Shown: positions 24,759 through 33,658 of the stretch, in pieces
Layout of the letters: each line of letters begins with the position of its first letter
Position numbering within the stretch: position 1 is the stretch's first letter
Assembly (NCBI GenBank): GCA_024278335.1
Contig: JAJRTJ010000004.1
Span: 1-41,632 of the forward strand
Source of the DNA: an archaeon
GTDB taxonomy: Archaea > Nanobdellota > Nanobdellia > Pacearchaeales > GW2011-AR1
DNA: 41,632 nt
Direction: 5' to 3'
The notes under the pieces: model-generated
Seen by the model: the letters and a program-made list of their open reading frames with translations, nothing else
Database searches by the model: none
Told to the model about the DNA's origin: nothing
Translations under genes and position numbers: made by a program

Positions 24759-27508
24759 TTATTTCCTTTAAACTTTCTATATCCAATTACTCCTAAAATA
24801 ATGAGGATAATTAAAACAATTATCCAAATCACCCACCACATTAAAGCCCCTTTGTCATTTGCTGATGAATTTTCTTCAGAAGATTCTCCCTCTGTTCCAT
24901 TATCCCCTTGTTCTAAACTCCCTTCTCCAGAAGATGAAGATACAACGCTTTTTTCAGAAATAGCAAAATAGCTAAATCCATTAAGTTCAACAAGATAATA
25001 GTAATAATCATCATCTTCTCCACTATACTCGGTTTTTAAGTCATTCCAGATTTCGTTTGTTTCATCAAATTTAGAAACAACAATATTTTCTTTGCTTACA
25101 TTATTTTGAGAAACCCATGTTTTCTCAACTCTGAATTTCACAATAGCCTTGTCTATTTTATCTTTAAGATTTTCTGCATTTATATGGATATATTGGTTTA
25201 CTTTTCCAGATTTTTCTTTTGATATTGCTGAAGGTTTTTCTGAATATTTTTCAATTGTTATTTTAACATTTTGTGCCTCGTTCTTAACTTCAATTTTAAT
25301 TTCTTTAATGCCTATTTTTGAAGAGATATCTTTTACTACCAGAGCATTGCTTGGAGTAATTTTACTGAATAAATATGTTGCTTTTGGAATTGGAACTGTG
25401 CCTCCACCACCCCCCCCTCCTCCAGAAGAAGAACTTGAAGAAGAATCATCAGAGGAGGACGCACTAATAACACTCCCGGTTATTTTAGGTCCTGTTCCTG
25501 AGAAATGAGGGATTCTCAAGACTATTTTATTGTTTGTTTTATCAATATAGCAGGGATGGGTTGCATTAATACTTGCAGCAGTTGCTCCGTTTTCATGACA
25601 AGTTGTTCCTTGCAATAAAACTTGCCACTCATTTTTCCTTGCAGAATAATGAGAGTAATTTCCTGCTAATGCACTAGCATTTGTTCCATTTACCGTGGCA
25701 TTCCATATTACATTCCAGTCATCATCATATAAAAGAGGAATAGAGATATTTATTTCTCCAGATTCATTAAGGCCAGTTGTAGAAGAACCCCCCTCTGTAT
25801 ATGGAATTGTTACAAGAGCATAATCATAAATTGTAGGTCCTTGAGAGCCAAATCTTAAAGCAGATTCAAAAGTTCCAGAAGTTGATTCTGAAGTAGAGCT
25901 TTCAAATAATGCATCTGGGGGTCCAGAGGCAAGCATATCTACATTTACATAGTGAACTTTAATACTTGAAGTTCCCATAACAAAGCTTAATCTTCCTCCT
26001 CCAATAATCGCTTTCATTGGATTAAATTCATCTAATCCTTGCCCATTGATTCCTCCGACAAAACATCCCTCGCTTATAGACGGAACATCACAGCTTGAAT
26101 TTGAAATAATTAATCCCATAAATATCTGGCTTTCATCTAAAGATCTGTCAATGTCTCCTGGATTAAAATTAGAAAAACTAATGTTTTGTGCATAAATTAA
26201 TTGAGATGCAGTATAAGAAACTCTTTTTGGAGCATAATCTCCTCCCTCAACAAAAAGATTCATTTCTTTTATTCCGCTATTGTTTAAAAGAGGGAGGGTA
26301 AATCCTGCATTTCCTCCTTGAAAAATATCCAGCATCCAGGTAGATTCAGTTGCTCCAAGATTAGAATAATCTACTGTGACTTCAATATGTCCATTAATAT
26401 TTGTTAAGCTTCCATTTGTTGAATTTAAAAGATTAAATGTCTGCTTTGCACTAGGGATTCCAATAGATGTTTCGAAAAGACTTTCCATAGTAAGATTTAT
26501 TGGGTCTCCAAATAATCCTGACATGTGGCTAAAATTAAATCCATTTAATCCTGCTGAGCCAAGATTGGATATATTTCTAAATCCTCCGTAAAATTCACTG
26601 CCATTTCTCGCACTTGCAAATAAAAGTATGTTTGAGGTTTCAGCAGGAGTAGAAGGAAGTGAAATGTTGTAAAACCCTGTTGCTACATTGTATGTATCTG
26701 ACTCTCCACTCATAGCACTAATATTGTAGGGCATATCTCCATATTCTGCATGAACCATGCTTCCTGGCTCTAATATATAGGGGATAATTGTAAACTCATT
26801 CCATCCCTCTATTCCCGAATAATTAATATATCCTGAAACACGAACAATATTCATTGTCGTGTTAAATTGATAGTGAAGAGTTTTTGTAGTAAAGTTATAA
26901 GTTGAAAGAGTATTTATAACATATCCGTTAGTAGCAGAAAAATTATCCCAATTAAAGCTTACAGGCATGCTTTGTTCTGGATAAACCATGATAGAATAAT
27001 TTCTGTCTCTTGGTGCAATAACCTTAGCCCCACTAACTGCACTGCTAAATTGCATTGCAATTGGGTATCCTAATTTTTGGTCTTTAACTTGATACATAAA
27101 TGAAATTCTTCCTCCTGTTGAATTAATTGCAGTAATGTTTATTGTTCCAGCTTCTTTTAAATAAAAAGAAGTTCCAGAGACCTCAGCAAGCATTTGTGCA
27201 GGAAAGGCAGGAAGGCTTTGTCCAACATATTGGACTGTTCCAGTGCTCTGATTTGTCCATGTTATTAAAGGCTCATAAAAAGAATTTGCAATAGTAGAAA
27301 TATTTGTATCAAACCACCCGCTTGCATTAGTGTAGGTAAAATTGCTTCCAATAACATTAAAAGATTCATCTCTGATAGTAATATTGATTAATGTGTTATT
27401 TAATGGATTTCCATTTATATCATAAACTGTTCCATTAAATCCAAATGCAGAAATTCCATTGCCTAATATTAGGAGAAATAAAAAGACCAAAAAAATGTTT
27501 AGCTTCAT
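24755..27508 (-). CDS. Large exported surface protein, PGF-pre-PGF type
   Basis: A 917-residue exported protein. An N-terminal signal peptide (LNIFLVFLFLLILGNGISAF) is followed by a carboxypeptidase-regulatory-like beta domain (FNGTVYDINGNPLNNTLINI), then about 600 residues of threonine/serine/asparagine-rich beta structure with many N-x-S/T sites. A Ser/Gly linker with eight consecutive glycines precedes a PGF-pre-PGF domain (KITPSNALVVKDISSKIGIK ... FSYFAISEK). The C-terminus is an acidic S/E-rich stalk, one membrane helix (WWVIWIIVLIILIILGVIGY) and a short basic tail. Such proteins are S-layer-like or adhesive. An SD (GAGGTG) precedes the start. Confidence 0.88.
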   Translation of the reverse strand: MKLNIFLVFLFLLILGNGISAFGFNGTVYDINGNPLNNTLINITIRDESFNVIGSNFTYTNASGWFDTNISTIANSFYEPLITWTNQSTGTVQYVGQSLPAFPAQMLAEVSGTSFYLKEAGTINITAINSTGGRISFMYQVKDQKLGYPIAMQFSSAVSGAKVIAPRDRNYSIMVYPEQSMPVSFNWDNFSATNGYVINTLSTYNFTTKTLHYQFNTTMNIVRVSGYINYSGIEGWNEFTIIPYILEPGSMVHAEYGDMPYNISAMSGESDTYNVATGFYNISLPSTPAETSNILLFASARNGSEFYGGFRNISNLGSAGLNGFNFSHMSGLFGDPINLTMESLFETSIGIPSAKQTFNLLNSTNGSLTNINGHIEVTVDYSNLGATESTWMLDIFQGGNAGFTLPLLNNSGIKEMNLFVEGGDYAPKRVSYTASQLIYAQNISFSNFNPGDIDRSLDESQIFMGLIISNSSCDVPSISEGCFVGGINGQGLDEFNPMKAIIGGGRLSFVMGTSSIKVHYVNVDMLASGPPDALFESSTSESTSGTFESALRFGSQGPTIYDYALVTIPYTEGGSSTTGLNESGEINISIPLLYDDDWNVIWNATVNGTNASALAGNYSHYSARKNEWQVLLQGTTCHENGATAASINATHPCYIDKTNNKIVLRIPHFSGTGPKITGSVISASSSDDSSSSSSSGGGGGGGGTVPIPKATYLFSKITPSNALVVKDISSKIGIKEIKIEVKNEAQNVKITIEKYSEKPSAISKEKSGKVNQYIHINAENLKDKIDKAIVKFRVEKTWVSQNNVSKENIVVSKFDETNEIWNDLKTEYSGEDDDYYYYLVELNGFSYFAISEKSVVSSSSGEGSLEQGDNGTEGESSEENSSANDKGALMWWVIWIIVLIILIILGVIGYRKFKGNN

Positions 27509-27512
27509 CTTA

Positions 27513-27518
27513 CACCTC
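27513..27518 (-). promoter_or_regulatory. Shine-Dalgarno of the PGF-pre-PGF surface gene
   Basis: GAGGTG on the minus strand lies four bases before the ATG at 27508, with an AATAAATAAAAA TATA-like stretch another 10-20 nt upstream. It is one of the few clear SD sites in a window dominated by leaderless starts. Confidence 0.5.
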
Positions 27519-27561
27519 TATTTTTATTTATTCAAAAGACTTTTTAAATCTTTTTTTTATT

Positions 27562-28836
27562 TCAAAAAACCCCAAATTCTTTAATTTTCATCTCTCTAGT
27601 TTTAATCTGGTTTTTTCTTTTCCATTCTTTTAAAAATTCTTTAATTCCTTTATCTATTTTCTCCCTCGCAAAAACCTTTTCTTTTCTTAAAAAAGTTTTT
27701 TTATGTGCTTTTTTAAATAATCTAACATTTTCTTTATCTTGCAAATCTGGACCTTCTATAATAAGCTCTTTCTTTTTTTCTGCAACTAAAAAAGCCCTTG
27801 CACCTTGCTTGCCATCATATTCAAATCCTCTTTTTTTAATTTTAAAAAATTTAGAAGATTCTTCGCAGACATGGTTGTAAAATTTTAATAGCTTGCTTCC
27901 CGCTACATCTCCTGCTGGCTTGTTGGTAGAAAATTCAATAATTATAAATTCTTGTTTCTTTTTTTCTGAATCCTTTTTTATTTTCTCTAAATTAATTTTT
28001 TCTTTTTCAAATTCTTTTATACTAGGATTTTTAATAAATCTCTCGCATGCTTTTTTAAATTTGTCAAAAGTTTCTTGAGAAAGTGCAGCAAGGGCATTTC
28101 TCTGTTTATAGGTTGGGTCAATTAAAATAATTGGGGAGTGAAGCTTTGATTCATTTAAATCAATTAAAACCCTCTGCTTGTTTGAAAAATGTTTTTCAAT
28201 ATCAATGATTATTTGTTTATCACTTTTTGCAATTTCTCTAATAAACTTTTCAAAAGTTTTGTAATAAATAATAAGCAATTCTAAGGCATAGCCGGAAAAT
28301 CCTTTAATATATGACTCTGCCCCATAGCAATTTTTTGCATGGCAAAATGCCTTTGCTACAAGAATCTCATTTAAAATTTTTTTATTTGTTTTTTTATTTA
28401 CATATTTAACATGAGAGTAAGAAAGGTCTGTTATGTTTTTTGCTTCAGCGGGGGTTCCTATCTTCCTTACTGGAACAATTTCAAAGTATAAATTATTCTC
28501 AGCCTTTACTTGAAAATAATCGCGAGAGCCGTGAATTTGCTCTAATCCCTTAATTCCTTTTAAAATATTTTTTGTTAAATTTGAAAGCTCTGAATTATTA
28601 TATTTGGAATCAAATCTCAAAAAAATATCAATATCATACTTGTCTTTTTTTATAAGTGTTTTTTTTGCAAAACTCCCCCCAACAAAAACCTCTGCCTTAA
28701 TTTTTTGTTTTTTAATTCTTTTTTTTAATTCTTTTAAAAAATTTTCAAGCTCCTCTATAATCCAAGAAATCTCTTTTTCTTCCGGCTTGATTTTTTTTAC
28801 AACCTCTTTTATAATAAGACTTATTTTTTTTGTCAT
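27562..28836 (-). CDS. cca: CCA-adding enzyme (archaeal tRNA nucleotidyltransferase)
   Basis: Class I CCA-adding enzyme, which builds or repairs the tRNA 3' CCA; the tRNA-Ala in this window has no encoded CCA. The nucleotidyltransferase motif is FVGGSFAKKTLIKKDKYDID with catalytic aspartates in DIDIFLRF. SRDYFQVKA, NLYFEIVPVRKIG and CYGAESYIKGFSGYALELLI are further family blocks. At 424 residues it is normal in size. I chose the ATG at 28836 (MTKKISLIIKEVVKK) because a TATA-like ATATTAAAAG lies about 26 nt upstream; an upstream in-frame ATG at 28977 would run over the neighbouring zinc-ribbon gene. Confidence 0.93.
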   Translation of the reverse strand: MTKKISLIIKEVVKKIKPEEKEISWIIEELENFLKELKKRIKKQKIKAEVFVGGSFAKKTLIKKDKYDIDIFLRFDSKYNNSELSNLTKNILKGIKGLEQIHGSRDYFQVKAENNLYFEIVPVRKIGTPAEAKNITDLSYSHVKYVNKKTNKKILNEILVAKAFCHAKNCYGAESYIKGFSGYALELLIIYYKTFEKFIREIAKSDKQIIIDIEKHFSNKQRVLIDLNESKLHSPIILIDPTYKQRNALAALSQETFDKFKKACERFIKNPSIKEFEKEKINLEKIKKDSEKKKQEFIIIEFSTNKPAGDVAGSKLLKFYNHVCEESSKFFKIKKRGFEYDGKQGARAFLVAEKKKELIIEGPDLQDKENVRLFKKAHKKTFLRKEKVFAREKIDKGIKEFLKEWKRKNQIKTREMKIKEFGVF

Positions 28837-28870
28837 AATAAAAAAACTCAAAAAGACTTTTAATATGTTT

Positions 28871-29302
28871 TTATTCTTCTTGTTCTTTTTCCTGTTCAGG
28901 ATTTTTAATTTCCTTAATCTCTTTTGCGCTTCCAGAAAGAGTTGTAGCCAAGTCAATAATATACTTGCCTTCTTCAAGTTTGTAAATTAAAGGCCTATCT
29001 TTTCTAAATAAATTAACAACATCAATTTCATATTTTCCAGGAGCAGTTGCTCTCACAGATTCAAAATCAAGAATTACTGGTGAATCTTCTTTTTCAATTC
29101 CAGCCATTTCTCTAATATCTTTTTCAATCTGCTTTTTTGCTTCAGGAGCCATTTCTTTTATAACATCCTTCTTTTTCGCTTTTTCTAACCGCTCTTCTCT
29201 AATATAAAAGAAAAAATGCGCCCCGCATCCTTGGCATCCTTCAAGAATTTCTCTGCTTCCAGGAGGGCAGATTCTCCCGCAGTGAACACATTGGTGCGGC
29301 AT
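28871..29302 (-). CDS. Zinc-ribbon protein (DUF2072, OapC/ArvC-like)
   Basis: 143 residues with an N-terminal zinc ribbon: CVHCGRICPPGS and CQGCGAHFFFYI give four cysteines spaced as CxxC ... CxxC. The C-terminal half is a small beta domain (YEIDVVNLFRKDRPLIYKLE, GKYIIDLATTL) with an acidic tail. From memory this family is found across archaea in a cluster with a DUF2073 protein and an Era-like GTPase, and both are just upstream here on the same strand. Its biochemical role is not established; an RNA- or ribosome-related role is a guess from the GTPase partner. Confidence 0.8.
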   Translation of the reverse strand: MPHQCVHCGRICPPGSREILEGCQGCGAHFFFYIREERLEKAKKKDVIKEMAPEAKKQIEKDIREMAGIEKEDSPVILDFESVRATAPGKYEIDVVNLFRKDRPLIYKLEEGKYIIDLATTLSGSAKEIKEIKNPEQEKEQEE

Positions 29303-29729
29303 TTTACAATTTACTTTTTTGTAATTTAATTAGTCTCATATTATGAAATTTTATAAGCATTTTATTTTAAAGGATTAGATGTTAATAAAATTATCTATAA
29401 ATTGCAATAATTGTTAAAAACTAATGCTTCAAAATTCTTTTATAGGTTGGGTAAGATTAACAGCAATTTCTACAGCAGTGGATAGCCTTTTCTTCTCCAC
29501 TAACTGTTTTATTGGTTTTAATAACACTTCTTTCTAATTTTCGTTTTTTTAATATTTATCAATTAGTTTTTTATGCAATAATTTATATAGACATAAATCT
29601 TTTATTTTTATATCTGATAAAAAGAGATAAAAAATGAATCTACTAATATTGCTTTTGTAAAATCCTATTAGCTTCAAATACTTATATTCATACTTTTATT
29701 ATTGTTAATTTAAGGAATAAGTTCTTAAA
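29303..29729. other. Intergenic region without an intact gene
   Basis: A 427-bp AT-rich stretch between the zinc-ribbon gene and the DUF2073 gene. No ORF over 40 codons with a start is convincing. On the minus strand around 29,430-29,540 a coding-like piece (LLKPIKQLVEKKRLSTAVEI) ends in TGA and is preceded in frame by two stops and IKDLCLYKLLHKKLIDKY, so it may be an old gene remnant. The part before the zinc-ribbon gene holds its promoter (ATTAAATTAC). No tRNA or repeat array was seen. Confidence 0.45.
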
Positions 29730-30194
29730 TTATCTATTCAACAACAATTCAATCTTACTTGGGTCTTTTTTAATTTCTTTTACAATTGTTGCAGGACCAA
29801 TAATTGTAACTGCTCCAAAATCAGAGCCAGAAATAAATCTTGCAATACTGTTTCTTAATTTAACCCATAAATTAACTTCTGACTGGTGCGAAATAGTGGC
29901 TAATTCAATTCCGCTAAATCCATTAACATGCCGAATCATTGTCATTGTATCACTGATTAATTTTTGCTCTTCTTCTGGCTTTAATTTTCCCTGCAAAATT
30001 AAAATATTGTTTTCAGAAACAATGTCCAGGATTTTCTTTATCCTTGCCTCACTTTCAAGATTTTTGATTTCAGAATAAGGCAAAAACTGAATAGAAAACC
30101 CGTGAATTTTCCCAATGGTTTTTTTACTTGCTTTCTTTTTTAATTTTTTCTTGCTAATAAACTTTTTTCTTTTCACCACTTTTTTATTAACCAT
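29730..30194 (-). CDS. DUF2073 domain protein
   Basis: A 154-residue protein with a strongly basic N-terminus of about 28 residues (KKVVKRKKFISKKKLKKKAS) likely to contact RNA, followed by the DUF2073 domain: GFSIQFLPYSEIKNLESEAR, NNILILQGKLKPEEEQKLIS, MIRHVNGFSGIELAT, and SGSDFGAVTIIGPATIVKEI. Function is unknown. Its gene follows the Era-like GTPase by about 40 nt on the same strand, and this pairing is conserved in archaea as far as I remember, so it likely works with the GTPase. Confidence 0.8.
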   Translation of the reverse strand: MVNKKVVKRKKFISKKKLKKKASKKTIGKIHGFSIQFLPYSEIKNLESEARIKKILDIVSENNILILQGKLKPEEEQKLISDTMTMIRHVNGFSGIELATISHQSEVNLWVKLRNSIARFISGSDFGAVTIIGPATIVKEIKKDPSKIELLLNR

Positions 30195-30233
30195 CTTATT
30201 ATATACATTATAATATATACTTTTTAATTCTTA

Positions 30234-30869
30234 CTACACCTTTTTAGATAAGCTGAAAATAGCTTCATAAAATTCCTCAAGGTTTTTTCCATACTTGGCG
30301 CTGATTCCAACAACTTCATATTCTGGAAATGCTGCCTCAACTTTTTTAAGGTCGGCTTTTTTTAAATCAATTTTATTTGCTACAATCAAGACAGGAATTT
30401 TTCTTGCAACAAGATTTCCAATGATAGTGATATTTACTTGGTTGTAGGGATTTTCTGTTGCATCCAAGACAATTACAACCATATCCATGTCATCAAGCCA
30501 TTTGATGCTTTCAATAATGCCCTGCGTTGCCTCTTTTGCTCTTATTTTTGCCTCTTTTTTCTTAACCTTGTATTTTAAGAATTCTTCATAGTCAATTTTT
30601 GTGGCAATTCCTGGAGTATCCACCATTTTAAAAGTCATTTTTTTCCCTTTATATTCAATTTCAACTTTTTCCTTAAACTGCACATTTCTTGTTTCATGGG
30701 GAATTTTACTCACACTGCCAATTTCTTCCCCTGTAAAATCTTTGCAAATTCTGTTTGCAAGACTTGTTTTTCCTGCATTTGGGGGTCCATAAAAGCCAAG
30801 TTTTATTTCTCTGTTATTTCCAAATAAATTATTAAATACTTTCTTAAAAAAATTAAATACCTTCACCAT
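30234..30869 (-). CDS. Era/Der-like GTP-binding protein
   Basis: A 211-residue TRAFAC GTPase. G1 is GFYGPPNAGKTSLANRIC, G2 lies in SVSKIPHETRNVQ, G3 is MVDTPGIATK, G4 is IVANKIDLKK and G5 is VGISAKYGKNLEEF. A short basic/aromatic N-terminus (MVKVFNFFKKVFNNLFGN) is amphipathic and could touch membrane or RNA. There is no KH domain, unlike bacterial Era. It heads the GTPase-DUF2073-(gap)-zinc-ribbon cluster. A TATA-like TTTAATAAAG lies about 26 nt upstream of the ATG. Confidence 0.88.
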   Translation of the reverse strand: MVKVFNFFKKVFNNLFGNNREIKLGFYGPPNAGKTSLANRICKDFTGEEIGSVSKIPHETRNVQFKEKVEIEYKGKKMTFKMVDTPGIATKIDYEEFLKYKVKKKEAKIRAKEATQGIIESIKWLDDMDMVVIVLDATENPYNQVNITIIGNLVARKIPVLIVANKIDLKKADLKKVEAAFPEYEVVGISAKYGKNLEEFYEAIFSLSKKV

Positions 30870-30916
30870 ACTCCAAGTTAATTTTTTTCTTTATTAAAGT
30901 TTTGTGTTGTCAAGTA

Positions 30917-33625
30917 TTATTTTCTGAAAAACCTTTTGTTCATTGGAGGAAATCTTTTATCTAAAGAAGTTTTGGGAATTATTGGAGAAGCATTTTTATT
31001 CGCAGTTAAAGAAGGATTTTTCCTTGTAAAAAGATTTGTAACCCAGTTAAGTCCAATAGACTTATTTGCATATTTCTTTGAAGCATAATTAATCTGTTCA
31101 GAAGTCCATCCGGCTTTTTTTAAATCTTTTTTTATCTGCTCTTCAGAAACTCCTTTTTTTATTGAGTTTTCAAAATAAACAAGGAGATTATATAGGTTAT
31201 TTCTGTTTTTAAACAAATATGTTTCATATTTGCTTTTATACCAATGGTGGAGCACAATATAAATTCCTGCTCCAATAATCAGAGCTAGGATTATTATTAG
31301 GAAAATCATTGTCCATCCAAGAGGCTTGTCTTCTGCTTCTTCTGGAGTTTTTCCTAATTCTAAATAATTTAATCCAGGAGAAATAATGATGGGAAGTGTT
31401 TCAATTTTTACTTCTTCACTTGTTGAAAATTCAATTGAATCTGAAGAAATAGAGTCTAAATCAATTGAAATATAACCAGAAACATTTGTTTCATAATAAT
31501 TTTCTTTGAAATTAATATCTTCTAAATTTCTGATTAAAAGATATGCTGTTTCTGTTGAACTGCTTGTTTTTGAAGGAGTTATTTTAATAAAAGAAATTAA
31601 ATGAGAAACATCTCCAGACAAACTTCTTAAATTATAGGATTTTATTGAAACCTTTGTAGCAAGATTTTTTTGATTCCAATATAAAATAGAATTTTTATAA
31701 TCTTCTTCTCCTGCACTGGCATAATCTCCTCCTCCTGCCTGTTTCAATGCTTCAAGATCAATATTCTCTGAATCTATAGCATAGTCTAAGGGTTGTGTAA
31801 AAAGAGAAACATAAACTTCTTCTGGAATAAAAATATCTAAAAGATTAGTCATGATTTCATTATACTCACTAAGACTGGTTGCAATTAAATAATCTCTTTG
31901 GAGGGATTTAACTTTTTCTTCATTTTCTTCTAAATTAAGAATTTTTAAAATTTCAGATTTTTCAAAGTCAGAGAGGCCCTCTGCAAAGCTTCTTATTTTT
32001 TTGGAATTCTCAAAATATTTTTGGATAGTTGAATTAATAATCTGTTCTGGAGAGCCAACTTCAATCAAAAATGTTTTGTAAGAAACTCTTCCTATATCAT
32101 CTGTAACTTTTACATATAAGGAATAATTTCCAACACCTGAATAAGTATGGATTTTGCTGACTTTGAGACTTGTTGCATTAGTGCCGTCTCCAAAATCCCA
32201 GAAGACTGAGCTAATGCTTGCATTTGACAAGATTTGCAATTTAAATTCAGTTGGATATGAAGAGTATGTTGAAAGAGGATAAATTTTCTTTATCTCAGGA
32301 ACTCTGTCAATTGTTAGGTTTTCTATTAAGATTGTCTGGTTGTTTATTTTTATCCAATATTCAAGATTGCCATAATCTCCAGAAATTGAAAAATTCGCAT
32401 TTTTTAAATCAAGCTTTTTAAACCCATTTGTGTTCACAAGAGGAGCAACTTCCTCTAATTCTACAAATTGATTTACTTTTAAAGTATCTATTCCCTGCAC
32501 ATCGTATTCCATGCTTAAATCCTTTAAATTAATTGTCTGGTCAATTTTTGAATTAATCTTTATTGGGATTATGCACCCTTCTGCTGGGCAGTGAGGATAA
32601 TCAGGATAAATAGAATCAAGATATGGAGGAACAAGAGAACTCAATAAACTTCCGTCAGCAACAGAATTTTTTATTTCAATTTTTGGAAAAGGGGCAAAAG
32701 TAGAGCCAACAGCAAACATTTTATAGGAAAAACTCAGGTCATTTATATATTCTGGAAAACGTTCTTTCCCGCAGTTTTCTTTTGCTGCAGCTTTGATTTT
32801 TGCAACTCCGTCTCCTGTGCTTGAAATACAAATAAATCCTTCTCGGTCTTGGATAGTTGAATAATCAATTGCACAGGATTTTTCCTCAAAAACCCCTGAA
32901 ATATCTGTCAAATTGCACTCAGAAATTTCTTCCCAAAATTCACTATAAAGCGTCATTGTTATCTGGCTTATTCCAGATTCTTGCTTTACATCTGCTCCAA
33001 GAATAAATTTTGGAGATTTAATTAAATCCACTTTTTGGCAATACTCTCGTCCGTCATTTGGGATTCTTGCCTCAGCAAATGAGGAATTTAAATCAAAACA
33101 TCCATAATTTTTTGTCTTAATGCATATGCCTGTTCCAGGATTATTATTTACCAGCTCAATTTCTCCGTCATTTAAAAAATCAATTTCTATCTGGTTTTCA
33201 CACCCAATTGAAGCATTGCTTTCAAGTGTAAAATTAATAAATTTTATTTCTCCAACAGGGGAGTTTTCAAGAACAATTCCAATTAATGCAGACTCTCCTT
33301 TTTCAAGAAAAATATTCTTTATTGTCTCTTTTTTCTTAATTAAATAATCTGGATTGCAGTTTTCAATACTGCATGAAAAGCTTTCTCCATTTTTTTCTAA
33401 AAATTCCAGCAAACTGATTTTATTTCCTAATGAATCTTCAATTAAAGTTTCTCCTGGTTCTTCAGAAATATTTAAGTTTATCCATCCGTCAAGATTTTCT
33501 CCAGGAGCATAAGTAAATTTTGCAAGTTCATAGCTTGAATTTTCAGTTAAAATTTCTGAATTAATATTCCCTAAAATGATAACAAGTCCAATTAAAATAC
33601 TAATCCACAACACCTTTTTTTTCAT
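30917..33625 (-). CDS. Large exported protein with PKD domain and cytoplasmic tail
   Basis: 902 residues. The signal peptide (WISILIGLVIILGNINSEIL) leads into about 420 residues of beta-rich ectodomain with several paired cysteines. A PKD domain follows at about 445-522, with its signature SSVFWDFGDGTNATSLKVSK and YSLYVKVTDD. A helical segment and another beta domain precede one membrane helix near 760-785 (WTMIFLIIILALIIGAGIYI). Some 115 cytoplasmic residues remain, including KKGVSEEQIKKDLKKAGWTS, a helical motif like that at 14156-14632. A signalling or adhesion receptor is plausible. TATA (TTTATAAAA) lies 27 nt upstream; the beta-helix gene ends 33 nt before. Confidence 0.85.
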   Translation of the reverse strand: MKKKVLWISILIGLVIILGNINSEILTENSSYELAKFTYAPGENLDGWINLNISEEPGETLIEDSLGNKISLLEFLEKNGESFSCSIENCNPDYLIKKKETIKNIFLEKGESALIGIVLENSPVGEIKFINFTLESNASIGCENQIEIDFLNDGEIELVNNNPGTGICIKTKNYGCFDLNSSFAEARIPNDGREYCQKVDLIKSPKFILGADVKQESGISQITMTLYSEFWEEISECNLTDISGVFEEKSCAIDYSTIQDREGFICISSTGDGVAKIKAAAKENCGKERFPEYINDLSFSYKMFAVGSTFAPFPKIEIKNSVADGSLLSSLVPPYLDSIYPDYPHCPAEGCIIPIKINSKIDQTINLKDLSMEYDVQGIDTLKVNQFVELEEVAPLVNTNGFKKLDLKNANFSISGDYGNLEYWIKINNQTILIENLTIDRVPEIKKIYPLSTYSSYPTEFKLQILSNASISSVFWDFGDGTNATSLKVSKIHTYSGVGNYSLYVKVTDDIGRVSYKTFLIEVGSPEQIINSTIQKYFENSKKIRSFAEGLSDFEKSEILKILNLEENEEKVKSLQRDYLIATSLSEYNEIMTNLLDIFIPEEVYVSLFTQPLDYAIDSENIDLEALKQAGGGDYASAGEEDYKNSILYWNQKNLATKVSIKSYNLRSLSGDVSHLISFIKITPSKTSSSTETAYLLIRNLEDINFKENYYETNVSGYISIDLDSISSDSIEFSTSEEVKIETLPIIISPGLNYLELGKTPEEAEDKPLGWTMIFLIIILALIIGAGIYIVLHHWYKSKYETYLFKNRNNLYNLLVYFENSIKKGVSEEQIKKDLKKAGWTSEQINYASKKYANKSIGLNWVTNLFTRKNPSLTANKNASPIIPKTSLDKRFPPMNKRFFRK

Positions 33626-33658
33626 ATCTCTTAATTGATTTTTTGTTTTATAAACTTT

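Noticed and set aside
25400..25430. Run of eight glycine codons in the surface protein as a phase-variation repeat
   Set aside because: Codons are mixed GGN triplets in a low-complexity linker, so length changes would stay mostly in frame; the linker role is simpler.
28837..28977. Longer N-terminus for the CCA-adding enzyme
   Set aside because: It would overlap the zinc-ribbon gene on the same strand, and a promoter fits the ATG at 28836.
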